The notes under the pieces are model-generated. The model saw only the letters and a list, made by a program, of their open reading frames with translations. It was not told the DNA's origin and ran no database searches. From NCBI GenBank assembly GCA_964470375.1, contig CAYYCP010000002.1, forward strand, positions 1 to 64,000: 64,000 nt of DNA, written 5' to 3'. The DNA is from CAYNQK01 sp964470375 (GTDB lineage: Bacteria > Spirochaetota > Spirochaetia > Treponematales > JBGSOB01). Shown piece by piece: positions 32,836 through 42,505 of the stretch (the stretch's first letter is position 1; every line of letters begins with the position of its first letter). The position numbers and the translations under genes were made by a program.

Positions 32836-35453
32836 CTAGAGTGAACGGAAATAGTCGAAGAAGCTGATCCACTCGCCTTCCGGGCCCTTGCGCGTGAAAC
32901 AAGCCACACGCTTCAAGGCTGGCCATGTCGATTTATCCTGACCATAGGCCCTCTTCATGAACGAGAGGGCCTGTTCATCAGCGCCCTGGCCAACCCTCAC
33001 GAGGACGCGCATCGAAGAGGCGGCTTCATCGAAATCGCATAGTACGAAGCTGGGATCAAGACGTTCCGGGGCCCTGACTCCGCCGCTGAGGTCGAGCGAG
33101 AATTCGCAGGCGTATGGGAGTGAATTGAGACTGACGATTTTATCGCCAGTCTTGTATGGGATGAGGAGGCACTCGCTCAGGCAAAGGCCCTCGGGAAGGA
33201 ATGATGAGAAGGAGGCCGGAAAGCTGGCGATATCGTCCAAGGGGGACGAGAGGAAGAACATACCCAATTCGGATATGGACTCTATACCTAAAGAAAGGGC
33301 TTGGAGTATTTCCATGCGCGGCTGGGGATTGAAGCCATGGGAATAGACGATGGGCAGGTCGGTCCTGATGATGGCCTTGCTGAAGGCCTCAAGCACAGAA
33401 AGATGGGAGAGGAAGCGGGCGGATCCCGTCTTGCTGAATCGGAAAAGAAGGCGATGGCTGAGTTGGGCAACCCTTCTCTGGGGCATTCCGAGGAAGCCGC
33501 CTCCCCCCGCGAGCCGAGCAGAAAAAACATCGTATTGTATGGTATTTTTGACCATCCCCGTCTCAGGAAGGCAGGAGCCGCAGGGAAAAGAGCACTTTTC
33601 TGTACATGCCGAAGTCAATTCTCCTGTTTTCGAACGATCAGCTTCAAGCTTAAGGAATCGTGGGCGCAGGAGCATATCGATATCGGACCAAGGCAGGGGG
33701 CCCTCTTCTGCGAAGCCCTCATAGACTGGGCGGACTTCGGCCTCTGGAATGGAGTGCATAGCCTCCTCCCAGGCCTGCCTCTGACGATGTTCATCCCAGG
33801 CTTCCAGACGCTGCCCGCTCTTGAAGGCCGTGAGGATCATTGCGCCTGCCCCCTCCCCGCCCCGGGATATGAGAGCCTCGAGAACGGATACGAAGGGATC
33901 GTGGTAGCTGAGCTTGACGCTCCTCCCCGTACTAGCCTTGAGCCGCTTGAGGGCGGCTAAGCCTGATTCAAGGGGAGCCATGGCTGAGCGCTCAAAGGGG
34001 GTATGGGGCTTGGGGACGAAGAGGCCGGCGTTGACATTGAGCTCCAAGCCCAGGCGGGAAGCCTCATCCAAGAAGGACGAGATTGCTTCCGCCTCATACT
34101 CAAGGCCGGCGCCCAGGGGAAGGCCCAGCATGAAGTAGAGCTTGGCCCTGCGCCAGCCGGCCTGGCGGGCGCTCCNNNNNNNNNNNNNNNNNNNNNNNNN
34201 NNNNNNNNNNNNNNNNNNNNNNNNNNNNNNNNNNNNNNNNNNNNNNNNNNNNNNNNNNNNNNNNNNNNNNNNNNNAGGCCCAGCATGAAGTAGAGCTTGG
34301 CCCTGCGCCAGCCGGCCTGGCGGGCGCTCCGCAGGATTTCGAAAACCTTCTCGTTGGAGATGGGCTTGTTGAGGCCAAGCCGCCATCGGTCAACGGGTGT
34401 CTCCACCGCCAGGGTAAGGCCGCTTTTGCGTACGTCCGAGAGGCTCGAGAGGAGGGGCATGGTGAAGGAATCCACCCGTAGCGATGGCAATTGGAGGGAG
34501 ACGCCCTGGGGGGAGAAGATGCCCGAGAGGCCGCGCATGAGCTCCTGGATACCGGGATAATCAGCCGAGGAGAGGGAGGACAGGCTGATCTCGCGGTAGC
34601 CCCCGTACCTTAGGCAGTCCAGGGCCTCCTCCAGGATGAGTTCGGGGCGCTTGACCCGGTAGGGTCTGTAGGCGTAGCCGGCATGGCAGAAGCGGCAGCC
34701 GTTAGGGCAGCCTCGCATGATCTCCACAACACCATGATCCTGAACCGGCTTGAGGCTGGGCACGGGGTATGCCCTCTGGGCGCTGGGGCCGGAGCCGAAG
34801 CCTGAGTGGACTGCCCGACGGGCGGTCTTGCCCGGCCTCCAAAGGGATGGCGAAGTGTCCAGGATCGAGAGGATGTCTCCCCTCCCCGCCCCTTCCACCT
34901 TGGCTTCGGCAGCCCGGCTGACAAGCTGGAAAAAGCCGGCCTCGGCCTCGCCTATCCAAACGCCGTCGAAGAAGGCGGCGTATGGATGGGGATTGGAGGC
35001 GGCCGGCCCGCCGGCTATGACCAGGGGATCTGAGGCTCCCCGCTCTCGGGCCAGGAGGGGGATGCCTGAGAGCTCGAGGATGTTGAGGATGCCGGTGCCG
35101 CAGAGTTCGTAGCCCAGGGACATGCCGATGAGATCCATGGAGCCAAGGGGCGTGCCCAGCTCCAGGCCGTAGAGGGGGAAGCCGCGGCGCCTGAGGAGGG
35201 CTTCGAAGTCGGGCGCAGGGGCGAAGAAGCGCTCGCAACTGACGCCCTCCAGGGCGTTAAGGCCGGCGTAGATGATACGCAGGGCCTGGTTGGACATGCC
35301 GATCTCGTAGAGATCGGGGAAGCCGATGCCGGTTCGGAAACCGGCATTTTCCTTCTTCACGCACCCGAATTCTCCGCCCGTGTAGCGGGCTGGGGAATCG
35401 ACGGAGAGAAGCTCGCGGGCCAGGAGTCTGGCCGGATGCGCGCTAAATCTCAA
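32836..35453 (-). CDS. B12-binding/radical SAM protein fused to DUF2344 (split by scaffold gap)
   Basis: After collapsing the third gap, 820 residues. N-terminal B12-binding-like part ('IGFPDLYEIGMSNQALRIIYAGLN'), radical SAM domain with CxxxCxxC in 'MRGCPNGCRFCHAGYAYRPYR', a Cys-rich link ('CTEKCSFPCGSC'), then the radical-SAM-linked DUF2344 domain ('FRFSKTGSARFLSHLSVLEAF', 'YSHGFNPQPRMEI'). Matches the TIGR03960-TIGR03936 fusion type, function unknown, possibly RNA modification. TTG start at 35453 is chosen: it overlaps the rodA stop (TTGA) and has GGAGG 9 bases upstream. Confidence 0.88.
34121..34330. other. Scaffold gap 3: 100 N between identical 55-base copies
   Basis: N from 34176 to 34275; 34121-34175 equals 34276-34330. 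Both encode the same part of the radical SAM domain on the minus strand. Collapsing restores the frame. Confidence 0.95.
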
Positions 35454-36763
35454 TGCCTGAACCTCCGGGCGTAGACCGAAAGCACAAGGCCTATGCCCAG
35501 CATGGCCGCCCATAGGGAGGATCCCCCGTAGGACAGGAAGAACAAGGGGATGCCGGTGATGGGCATGATGCCCATGGCCATGCCCGCGTTGATCATGAAG
35601 TGGAACATGACCATGGACAGAACCCCGGCCGTGATTAGGACGCCGTATCGGTCGTGTACATTGCGGATGATGTAGAGGCAGCGCCAGGCGATCAGCCCGA
35701 AGAGGAGGAATACCCCAAGGGAGCCCAGAAAGCCTATCTCCTCGGAGATGATGGAAAAGATGAAGTCGGTGCTCTGCTGGGGAAGATAGCGGTAATGGCT
35801 CTGGGTGCCCCTGAGGAAGCCCTTGCCGAACCAGCCTCCCGAGCCGATGGCGGTCATGGATTGAATGATGTTCCAGCCGGATCCGGCCGGATCGATGTAG
35901 GGGTCAAGGAATACGATCAGTCGCTTGATCTGGTACTCCTTGAGGACCTTACGTCCGGCCATGGCCAGGCCAATGCCGGACAGGGCGCAGCCGGAGGCGT
36001 AGCTGATCCAGTAATAGTAGCGGCGCTTGAAGATCAAGTAACCGGCCAGGGCCAAGCCCATGACCAGGCCCAGGACGCCTCCGGCAATGAGGAGACCGCG
36101 ATTATCCATCAGGAAGTCCAGGCCGGCCGCCACCCCCGTGTAGGTCTGCCAAAGCGGCAGGACGATGAGGGCACCGGTGAGGGAACCCGCCCCTATCAGG
36201 AAGAAGATATAGCGCGCGCCTATGCCGCCCATCAGGCACATGCCCAGGAGGATGGGGATGAAGACCAAAGATGTGCCAAAGTCCGGCTGGGAGAGTATCA
36301 GGGCCATGGGCGCTCCGGCGATGGCGAGGGCGGCCAGGAAGCGAGTCAACGGGCGCATGGATCTCTGGGAGTCGTCCAGGAAACGGGCCAGGTATAGGAT
36401 AGTGGCGATTTTCATGAATTCCGAGGGCTGCACGCCCACCTCGCCCAGGCCAAGCCAGGAGCGGGAGCCGTTGACCACGCGTCCGAACAGGCGGGTGTAC
36501 AAAAGGAGGAGGAGGAAGAAGGCGTAGATGTACAGGGAGTAGTCGCGCAGGCGCGAATAATCCAAGAGGGAGAAGAGCACAAGGATTCCCGTGCCTAGGC
36601 CGGCCCACACAATCTGCTTGATGAACTCGCGCGAGACCATCACCCCCTCGGCGTTGATGCCGGATGAGAAGATGAACAGGATGCCTATCAGGGTCAGGGC
36701 CAAGGTGGCCGTGAAAAGGGCCACGTCGAAATCCATCTTGGCCGATTGGCGTTCGCCTCTCAT
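35450..36763 (-). CDS. rodA: Rod-shape peptidoglycan polymerase RodA
   Basis: SEDS-family glycosyltransferase that polymerises lipid II with PBP2 during cell elongation. 437 residues, about ten membrane segments; family blocks 'GSRSWLGLGEVGVQPSEFMKI', 'SQPDFGTSLVFIPI' (about 180), 'GSGWNIIQSMTAIGSGGWFGKG' and 'STDFIFSIISEEIGFLGSL', and 'GIPLFFLSYGGSS'. The Asp in 'SQPDFGT' corresponds to the catalytic site. ATG at 36763 overlaps the mrdA stop; an upstream frame from 36919 is not needed. Confidence 0.95.
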   Translation of the reverse strand: MRGERQSAKMDFDVALFTATLALTLIGILFIFSSGINAEGVMVSREFIKQIVWAGLGTGILVLFSLLDYSRLRDYSLYIYAFFLLLLLYTRLFGRVVNGSRSWLGLGEVGVQPSEFMKIATILYLARFLDDSQRSMRPLTRFLAALAIAGAPMALILSQPDFGTSLVFIPILLGMCLMGGIGARYIFFLIGAGSLTGALIVLPLWQTYTGVAAGLDFLMDNRGLLIAGGVLGLVMGLALAGYLIFKRRYYYWISYASGCALSGIGLAMAGRKVLKEYQIKRLIVFLDPYIDPAGSGWNIIQSMTAIGSGGWFGKGFLRGTQSHYRYLPQQSTDFIFSIISEEIGFLGSLGVFLLFGLIAWRCLYIIRNVHDRYGVLITAGVLSMVMFHFMINAGMAMGIMPITGIPLFFLSYGGSSLWAAMLGIGLVLSVYARRFRH

Positions 36764-38637
36764 TCGCGCCTCTCCCCGCCGGTGATGCGGCGCTCGGGGA
36801 AGCCCAGCTTGGCCATGGCTTCCTCGTATGTCTGATTGGCGAAGATACCCTGGTAGATGATTGCCGAGGCGTAGGGAGCCCACCATTCCCAGTCGTTGGA
36901 GGCCTCCACCAGCACGCACACGACATAGACCTCGTCAACGGAGCTGAAGTCGTAGGGGGCGTAGGACGCGAACCAGGAATGCCAGTGGTCCGTCGATCCC
37001 ACTTCCCCGGTGCCGGTTTTCCCGGCTATCTGGACGGTTTTCAGGTCCAGGAATGAGCTGGTCATTCCGTCCCGCACCACACCGCGCATGTCGGCGCGGA
37101 GAAGGGCGAAATTCTCCGCTGATACGCGCGAGCGCAGCAAAGGCTCCGGTTCGTAGCGCTGCAGAATGGCGTCGTTGGATGGATCCCGGACCTCTTTGAG
37201 CACATGCGGCTTGTAAGCCGTCCCGCCGTTGACCACGATGGCCACCATGTTGGCTATCTGCAGAGGCGTGGCCAGGGTATAGCCCTGGCCGATGGCCGTG
37301 TTGAGTGTGTCGCCGCCCAGCCATTTCTCGTGCAGGCGGCGCTCCTTCCACTGGGGAGTCGGCACGAAGCCCTCAATCTCGCCGGGCAGGTCCACCCCGG
37401 TAAGGGCGCCCAGGCCGAAGTCCTTGGCGTAGTCGATGATGGGCTCGATGCCCAGATTGTCCTTGGCGACTGTCCAGAAGTACACGTCGCAGGACTGCAC
37501 CAGGGCCCCGGTCAGGTCCAGCCGTCCGTGGCCGGGCCTGCGGATGTGGCAGCGGAAGAGGCGGTCGCCGTACGTGATGTCGCCCAGGCACTCTATCTTG
37601 ACAGCCGGATCGATAGCCTTCTCCTCGCGGATAGCCGCATCCATGATGACCTTGAAGGTGGAGGCCGGCGGGTAACGCGATTGGATGGCGCGGTTGATCC
37701 AGGGCGTATCAGGATCCTGGGCCAGACGTTGGTATTCCTGGCTGGCCTGCGGGGTTTGGAAGACATTGGGCGAGTACCAAGGATAAGAGACCATCGCGAT
37801 GATTTCGCCGGAGCCCGGCTTGAGCACCACCACTGCTCCGGTGCGTTTTCCCAGGGCCTTCTCGCACAGAGTCTGGATGCCGCGGTCGATGGTCAGGACG
37901 AGTTTCTTGCCCGGCACCGGTTTTTCGACCCGCACCAGAGCGTCCCCCACTCCCCTGCCCTTCACGTCCACGGTCCGGTACTCTCGGCCGTCGGTGCCCC
38001 TGAGGAGCATGTCGTATTGGGCTTCCACGCCCAGCTTGCCGATGATGTCCCCGGCCTTGTAGCCCATGTTATAGCGTACCTGCAGCTCCTCGCTGTTTAT
38101 ATCGCCTACATAGCCGATAACATGGGCCAGCGATCCGCTCTCCAAGTAATTGCGGATGGGCTTCTCCCTCCAGACTATGCCCGGGAATTCATCCTTGAGC
38201 TCGGCGATATGGGCGATTTGGTCGAAGGACAGGTTATCCATGACTTCGATGGGCTGGTAGAGGTAATAGTAGCTCTTGGGCACCTTCCGGTGAAGCTCGT
38301 CCAGGTCCATGTCCAGGAAGGCCGCCAGCTTGGCGAAGACCGTCTCGCGTTGTTCGGCCGGGACAGCCGCCGGAATCACGTCCACGGCGAAGGAATCGTT
38401 GTTGATGACCAGGGGTACATTATTGTTGCGGTCGTATATCTCCCCACGCTGAGCCGGGATGGTGGTCACACGCTGGGCAACGTTCAGGGCCCGCAGCTTG
38501 AAGTCCCCGCCTTTTATCACCTGAAGGAAAAACAACCTGCCGGTGAATGCGATCAGGACCGCGGCCAGGAGCGCCTCCAGGACGCGCACCCGGCGCCCGC
38601 CGCCCTCCTCGCGCGGGCCCAGGGTGTTTTCGGTCAT
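36760..38637 (-). CDS. mrdA: Penicillin-binding protein 2 (elongasome transpeptidase)
   Basis: 625 residues. One membrane anchor (about 23-43), dimerisation domain with 'AQRGEIYDRNNNVPLVIN', then the transpeptidase domain with active-site Ser in 'YPPASTFKVI', the SxN-equivalent 'SCDVYF' and 'AGKTGTGEV'. Cross-links peptidoglycan along the cell cylinder together with RodA. Start at 38637 overlaps the mreD stop (ATGA). Complete. Confidence 0.95.
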   Translation of the reverse strand: MTENTLGPREEGGGRRVRVLEALLAAVLIAFTGRLFFLQVIKGGDFKLRALNVAQRVTTIPAQRGEIYDRNNNVPLVINNDSFAVDVIPAAVPAEQRETVFAKLAAFLDMDLDELHRKVPKSYYYLYQPIEVMDNLSFDQIAHIAELKDEFPGIVWREKPIRNYLESGSLAHVIGYVGDINSEELQVRYNMGYKAGDIIGKLGVEAQYDMLLRGTDGREYRTVDVKGRGVGDALVRVEKPVPGKKLVLTIDRGIQTLCEKALGKRTGAVVVLKPGSGEIIAMVSYPWYSPNVFQTPQASQEYQRLAQDPDTPWINRAIQSRYPPASTFKVIMDAAIREEKAIDPAVKIECLGDITYGDRLFRCHIRRPGHGRLDLTGALVQSCDVYFWTVAKDNLGIEPIIDYAKDFGLGALTGVDLPGEIEGFVPTPQWKERRLHEKWLGGDTLNTAIGQGYTLATPLQIANMVAIVVNGGTAYKPHVLKEVRDPSNDAILQRYEPEPLLRSRVSAENFALLRADMRGVVRDGMTSSFLDLKTVQIAGKTGTGEVGSTDHWHSWFASYAPYDFSSVDEVYVVCVLVEASNDWEWWAPYASAIIYQGIFANQTYEEAMAKLGFPERRITGGERRE

Positions 38638-39140
38638 CGGCCCGGCCTCTCCGATATGAGGAGGCGGTCGAACAGCCTCAGGATCAGGAAAAGGAAAGGC
38701 GCGCACACCGCATTGTACAGGGCTTCGATGAGGATAGTCCGGCCCAGCACATGGAAGGGCGCCAGGCTGCCGGGGAAGAAAAGCCCGAGCAGGGCGGCCA
38801 GGCCGGCTTTCATAAGGGTGGCGATGAAGGCCATGAGGAAGGGACCGATGACCGCGTCGATGAAGAGCTTGCCCTTGATAAGCCCATACAGGTAGCCGAT
38901 GAGCGTGCGGATGAGGATATTGAAGCCCAGGGGGGCCGAAGAGATGAAGTCAAAGCTGAAGCCGGACAGGAAGCCGGACAGCTGGCCCTCCATGCTGCCG
39001 TTGCGGATGGAGACGTATATAAGCGCCACAAGGGCCAGGTCGGGGATGACACCTAGCACGGCTAACTTCTGGATGAGGGTGGACTGGAGCAGAGCCAGCA
39101 GGGTCATGAGGGCGGCTGAAGACAATATGGAGCGTATCAT
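38634..39140 (-). CDS. mreD: Rod shape-determining protein MreD
   Basis: 168 residues, five to six membrane segments, with the family blocks 'VIPDLALVALIYVSIRNG' and 'GFLSGFSFDFISSAPLGFN'. Links the cytoplasmic MreB filament to the wall machinery. Overlaps both mreC and mrdA by 4 bases. Confidence 0.92.
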   Translation of the reverse strand: MIRSILSSAALMTLLALLQSTLIQKLAVLGVIPDLALVALIYVSIRNGSMEGQLSGFLSGFSFDFISSAPLGFNILIRTLIGYLYGLIKGKLFIDAVIGPFLMAFIATLMKAGLAALLGLFFPGSLAPFHVLGRTILIEALYNAVCAPFLFLILRLFDRLLISERPGR

Positions 39141-40042
39141 TCCAGGGCGGCCTCCGGCATAAAGACCACGAACACGTACTCCAGCCTGGAAAAGTCGATG
39201 ACCGGCTCGAGTCGATACTCCACGGATGTCTTGTAGTCCTCTTCCAGGAGCTCAGCCACCCGGCCTATGGCGATGCCCTCCGGGTACGTGCGCCACATGC
39301 CGCTGGTGACCACCAGGTCGCCGAACTGGATGTCTTCCTTGGCCAGCTTCTTGACGTAACGCAGGAGCAGAGGGGTGTCGATGTCGCCCGAGCCGGACGC
39401 CAGGCCCTCGTAGCGGTTGCGCTCCATGCGCGCGGCCACGTTGCTGGATTGGTCGTAGATAGGCAGGACGATGGAGCTTGAGCGACCCACCTCGGTCACC
39501 CGGCCCACCAGGCCTTGGACCCCGTCCTGGTAGGCGATCACGGGCAGGTTCTTGCGAAGGCCGTCCTTGACACCCCGGTCTATGACGATGGTGGTGTGGA
39601 AATTGCCGGGATCCTTGGCTATGACCCGGGCGCTGAGTTTGCGCAGGGAGTCCTGGGAAGAGAAGTCAAGCTGGCGTTTGAGGCGCTCGTTCTCGGCCCG
39701 GGTCTCGGCCAGGCCGCGCTCGATGGTTTCGTACTGGGCCAGCTTTTCCATGGCCGCCTCGTAGTTGGCCTTGAGACGGCGCAGCTCGGCTATGGAATCA
39801 GCAGTCTGGGAGAAGAAGTCGCCCACGGAATGGAAACCGGTCTGGAAAAGGGACGAGAATGTAAGGCCGATGCGTTGGGGCAGACCGGCCAGGCTGCGGG
39901 TGGACAGGAGGAGCATGACCAGGGAGCTGGCCACGAGGAGGATGAGAACGCCGGTCTTCCTGTGCCGGGCGATCAGACCGCCCCGCTCGGGGCCGGCCTG
40001 GGGGCGCCAGGCCAGGCCGCGACGAACCCGGCCCTGCGTCAT
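39137..40042 (-). CDS. mreC: Rod shape-determining protein MreC
   Basis: 301 residues: short basic N-terminus, a membrane anchor ('TGVLILLVASSLVMLLLSTRS'), a coiled coil (about 75-125, 'RRLKANYEAAMEKLAQYETIERGL'), then two beta-barrel modules with 'VIAKDPGNFHTTIVIDRGVKDG', 'GLVGRVTEVG' and 'GDLVVTSGM'. Activates PBP2/RodA. Overlaps mreB by 4 bases. Confidence 0.94.
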   Translation of the reverse strand: MTQGRVRRGLAWRPQAGPERGGLIARHRKTGVLILLVASSLVMLLLSTRSLAGLPQRIGLTFSSLFQTGFHSVGDFFSQTADSIAELRRLKANYEAAMEKLAQYETIERGLAETRAENERLKRQLDFSSQDSLRKLSARVIAKDPGNFHTTIVIDRGVKDGLRKNLPVIAYQDGVQGLVGRVTEVGRSSSIVLPIYDQSSNVAARMERNRYEGLASGSGDIDTPLLLRYVKKLAKEDIQFGDLVVTSGMWRTYPEGIAIGRVAELLEEDYKTSVEYRLEPVIDFSRLEYVFVVFMPEAALE

Positions 40043-41082
40043 GGATTCAAGTTGTCGTAGATCGAGCGCGCATGGTCGGGGCCCTTGGAGAGCTCGAAGT
40101 ACTTGCCGGCGCCCAGGGCTACGCAGTCCAATGGGCGTTCCGCCAGGATGACCGGCACGCCGGTCTCCTTGGCGATCAGCTTGGGCAGGCCCTTGAGGAG
40201 GGATCCTCCGCCGGTCATGACAATGCCGCGCTCCACGATATCGGCGGCCAGCTCGGGCGGGGTCTGGCCGAGGGTTTTTTTGATCTCGTCGATGATCTGG
40301 TTAATGGGATCCTGGAGGGCCTCGCGCACCTCCACCGAATCGATTTCAAGCCGCCTCGGCAGGCCGGTGATGGCGTCGGTGCCCTTGATCTCCACCTTGT
40401 CGATGGTCTTGTCCGGCGAGGCGTTGCCGATCTCAACCTTGAGGCGTTCGGCGGTTTGCTCGCCGATGATCAGGTTGTGAACGTTGCGCACGTGCTTGAT
40501 GATGGCCTCGTCGAACTCGTCGCCGCCCAGGCGGATGGCGTTGGTGACCACCATGCCGCCCAGGGAGATGACCGATATCTCTGTGGTTCCGCCGCCTATG
40601 TCGCAGACCATGTGGCCGGCCGGCTCGTGGATGGGGATGTCGGCCCCGATGGCCGCGGCCAGGGACTCTTCTATGACCTTGACCTCGCGGGCGCCGGCCT
40701 TGTAGGCGCTCTCCTCGACGGCTCGGCGCTCCACCTCGGTGATGCAGGAGGGCACGCCGATGACCATGCGGGGCTTGACTAGCCAGCGCCGGGGCAGGAC
40801 CTTGTAGATGAAATAGCGGATCATCTTCTCGGTGGTCTCAAGGTCGGCGATGACGCCGTCGCGCAGGGGGCGGATAGCCACGATGTCTCCAGGGGTCTTC
40901 CACAACATGCGCTTGGCCTCGGTGCCCACCGCCACCACCCGCTTGGTGCCGCGCTCCACCGCCACCACCGAGGGCTCGTTCACCACGATGCCGCGGTTGC
41001 GCATGTAGATGAGGGTGTTGCAGGTGCCCAGGTCTATGCCGATGTCGAGCGAAAAGGCGTTGAAGAATTTGTCCAGGGCCAT
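40039..41082 (-). CDS. mreB: Cell shape actin homologue MreB
   Basis: 347 residues, actin fold: 'IDIGIDLGTCNTLIY'-type phosphate-1 loop at the N-terminus, 'VIGVPSCITEVERRAVEESA', phosphate-2 'CDIGGGTTEISVISLGG', adenosine motif 'GIVMTGGGSLLKGL'. Second of two close ATGs (41082) is preferred, since GGAGG is then 7 bases upstream; the first (41088) would be only 2 bases away. Head of the mreBCD-mrdA-rodA cluster, 27 bases after the TPR gene. Confidence 0.96.
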   Translation of the reverse strand: MALDKFFNAFSLDIGIDLGTCNTLIYMRNRGIVVNEPSVVAVERGTKRVVAVGTEAKRMLWKTPGDIVAIRPLRDGVIADLETTEKMIRYFIYKVLPRRWLVKPRMVIGVPSCITEVERRAVEESAYKAGAREVKVIEESLAAAIGADIPIHEPAGHMVCDIGGGTTEISVISLGGMVVTNAIRLGGDEFDEAIIKHVRNVHNLIIGEQTAERLKVEIGNASPDKTIDKVEIKGTDAITGLPRRLEIDSVEVREALQDPINQIIDEIKKTLGQTPPELAADIVERGIVMTGGGSLLKGLPKLIAKETGVPVILAERPLDCVALGAGKYFELSKGPDHARSIYDNLNP

Positions 41083-41109
41083 ATCCATTCCTCCAAGGGC
41101 CGATCGCGG

Positions 41110-42057
41110 TCAGCCGTTCAGCTTTAGCCGCGCGCCCTGGTGCATCGGATCAGCCTTGATGGCCTTCCGCCACTCGGAACGCGCTTTGGCGTTGTCGCCC
41201 ATGGCCTCGTAGAGCAGGCCTAACCGATAACGTGCCTCCGCGGACTCGGGGTCGCCCGCCAGAGCCGTGGACAGTTGCTCCTGCGCGTCTACGAAGCGCT
41301 TCTCGGCGATGAATCCCTCGGCCAGGAGGAAGCGCGCCTTCTGCTCGACCGCCACGTCGGAGGTCATGCGGATAGCCTCTTGCAGGTACTCCTCAGCCTT
41401 CGCGTTGTCGCCCCTCTGCCGGAGGGCCAAGGCCGCCGTGACGTACAGCTCGTCCGTAGGGGAGCGATCCAGGGCGCGCCCGAAGGCCTCGATGGCCTGT
41501 TCGGTTTTGCCTAGGTGATAATATGCCATCCCGAGATATTCGTCCACATCCTCGGCGTTAAGGCCCGCGGCGCGCGCGGCTTCCAGGCATTCGGTAGCCT
41601 CGTCAAGGTAATAGTAGCCCAGGTGAAAGAAGCTCTTTCCGAGGATATATCGTATTTCCGGGATATAGGGGGTTTTAGGAAGGACAAGGGACTTCTTGAG
41701 CAAGGCTACGGCGCGCTGCATGTATTCGCCGCGGGCCTGCTCAGAGACCTGGGAGGCTCCCAGGTAATAGGCGGCGAAGCCGCCGTAACTCAGGTAGAAG
41801 GGATCCAAGGGCCGGCTTAGCAGGCGGGAGCTGCACTCGTCGTAGATTTCCTGATAGGCCCCGCGTTCCCAGAGGGCCTGGATGTTTTTGCGCGCCCGGA
41901 GGGGGGAATCCGTCCTGCTGTTACGTAGGACAAGGACAACAACCAGGGCTAGGCTGCCGACCAGGGCGAGGATAGCCAGGATGGCAAGGGAAAAAAGCAG
42001 TCGTTTTCGCGCGGGAGAGGGGCGCGGATGAGTGCGGGTGAACCTGAATGAGCCCAT
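41110..42057 (-). CDS. Membrane-anchored TPR protein upstream of mreB
   Basis: 315 residues: basic cytoplasmic N-terminus, one membrane segment ('LLFSLAILAILALVGSLALVVVLVL'), then at least six TPR-like units through the C-terminus ('AEARYRLGLLYEAMGDNAKARSEWRKAI'). Probably periplasmic scaffold. Start at 42057 (MGSFRFT) gives a short normal N-terminus; the longer frame from 42117 would reach into rnpB's terminator. Its place between rpoD/rnpB and mreB may be conserved in treponemes, but this is from memory. Confidence 0.75.
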   Translation of the reverse strand: MGSFRFTRTHPRPSPARKRLLFSLAILAILALVGSLALVVVLVLRNSRTDSPLRARKNIQALWERGAYQEIYDECSSRLLSRPLDPFYLSYGGFAAYYLGASQVSEQARGEYMQRAVALLKKSLVLPKTPYIPEIRYILGKSFFHLGYYYLDEATECLEAARAAGLNAEDVDEYLGMAYYHLGKTEQAIEAFGRALDRSPTDELYVTAALALRQRGDNAKAEEYLQEAIRMTSDVAVEQKARFLLAEGFIAEKRFVDAQEQLSTALAGDPESAEARYRLGLLYEAMGDNAKARSEWRKAIKADPMHQGARLKLNG

Positions 42058-42125
42058 AGCCTCGCGGAATGATGTAGCACGTTTAGGGGAGTGCGTCAAT
42101 TGAAAGACCGAGGGCATGAAAAAAA

Positions 42126-42502
42126 GCGGCGGGCCGATAAGCCGGGTTCTGTTTCCGCTTGCGCGGACGTCGCCATCCTTCTGGGCCGCGGCGTCACCGC
42201 CGCGGCTCGTCGCGGCCTACCCGCGGGTCGGGCGCCTATGGGCGCCCCGGGCGGGCAACCCCCCGCTGTTCGGCCTTGCTCCTGATGAGGCTTGCCGTGC
42301 CGCACCCGTCACCGGGCGCGCGGTGAGCTCTTACCTCGCCATTTCACCCTTACCCCCGAGGGGGCGGTATCCTTTCTGTTGCGCTGTCTGTCGCCGCCGC
42401 CTTTGGGCGACGGCGCCCGGACGTTATCCGGCATCTCGCCCTGCGGAGCCCGGACTTTCCTCGGGAAGGGCAAGCCCCCCCGCGGCGACTTCGGCCCGCC
42501 GC
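42126..42502 (-). ncRNA. rnpB: RNase P RNA (bacterial type A)
   Basis: Catalytic RNA that trims tRNA 5' ends. On the minus strand the 5' GCGGCGGGCC (from 42502) pairs with the 3' GGCCCGCCGC (42135-42126) as P1. Conserved elements in order: 'gaggaaagtccgggctcc' (CR-I), 'acagaaaggatacc' , 'gggtgaaatggcgaggtaag' then 'agctcaccg' , and near the end 'acagaacccggcttat' (CR-V region). Length is about 377 bases. A run of seven U (42125-42119) after P1 would serve as terminator. Ends are accurate to a few bases. It sits 3 bases after the zinc ribbon stop. Confidence 0.95.
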
Positions 42503-42505
42503 CCG

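Noticed and set aside
34121..34330. Direct repeats of 55 bases at three places as real repeats or attachment sites
   Set aside because: Each pair is unique to its own locus, always 55 bases, and always beside exactly 100 N, which fits scaffolding and not biology.
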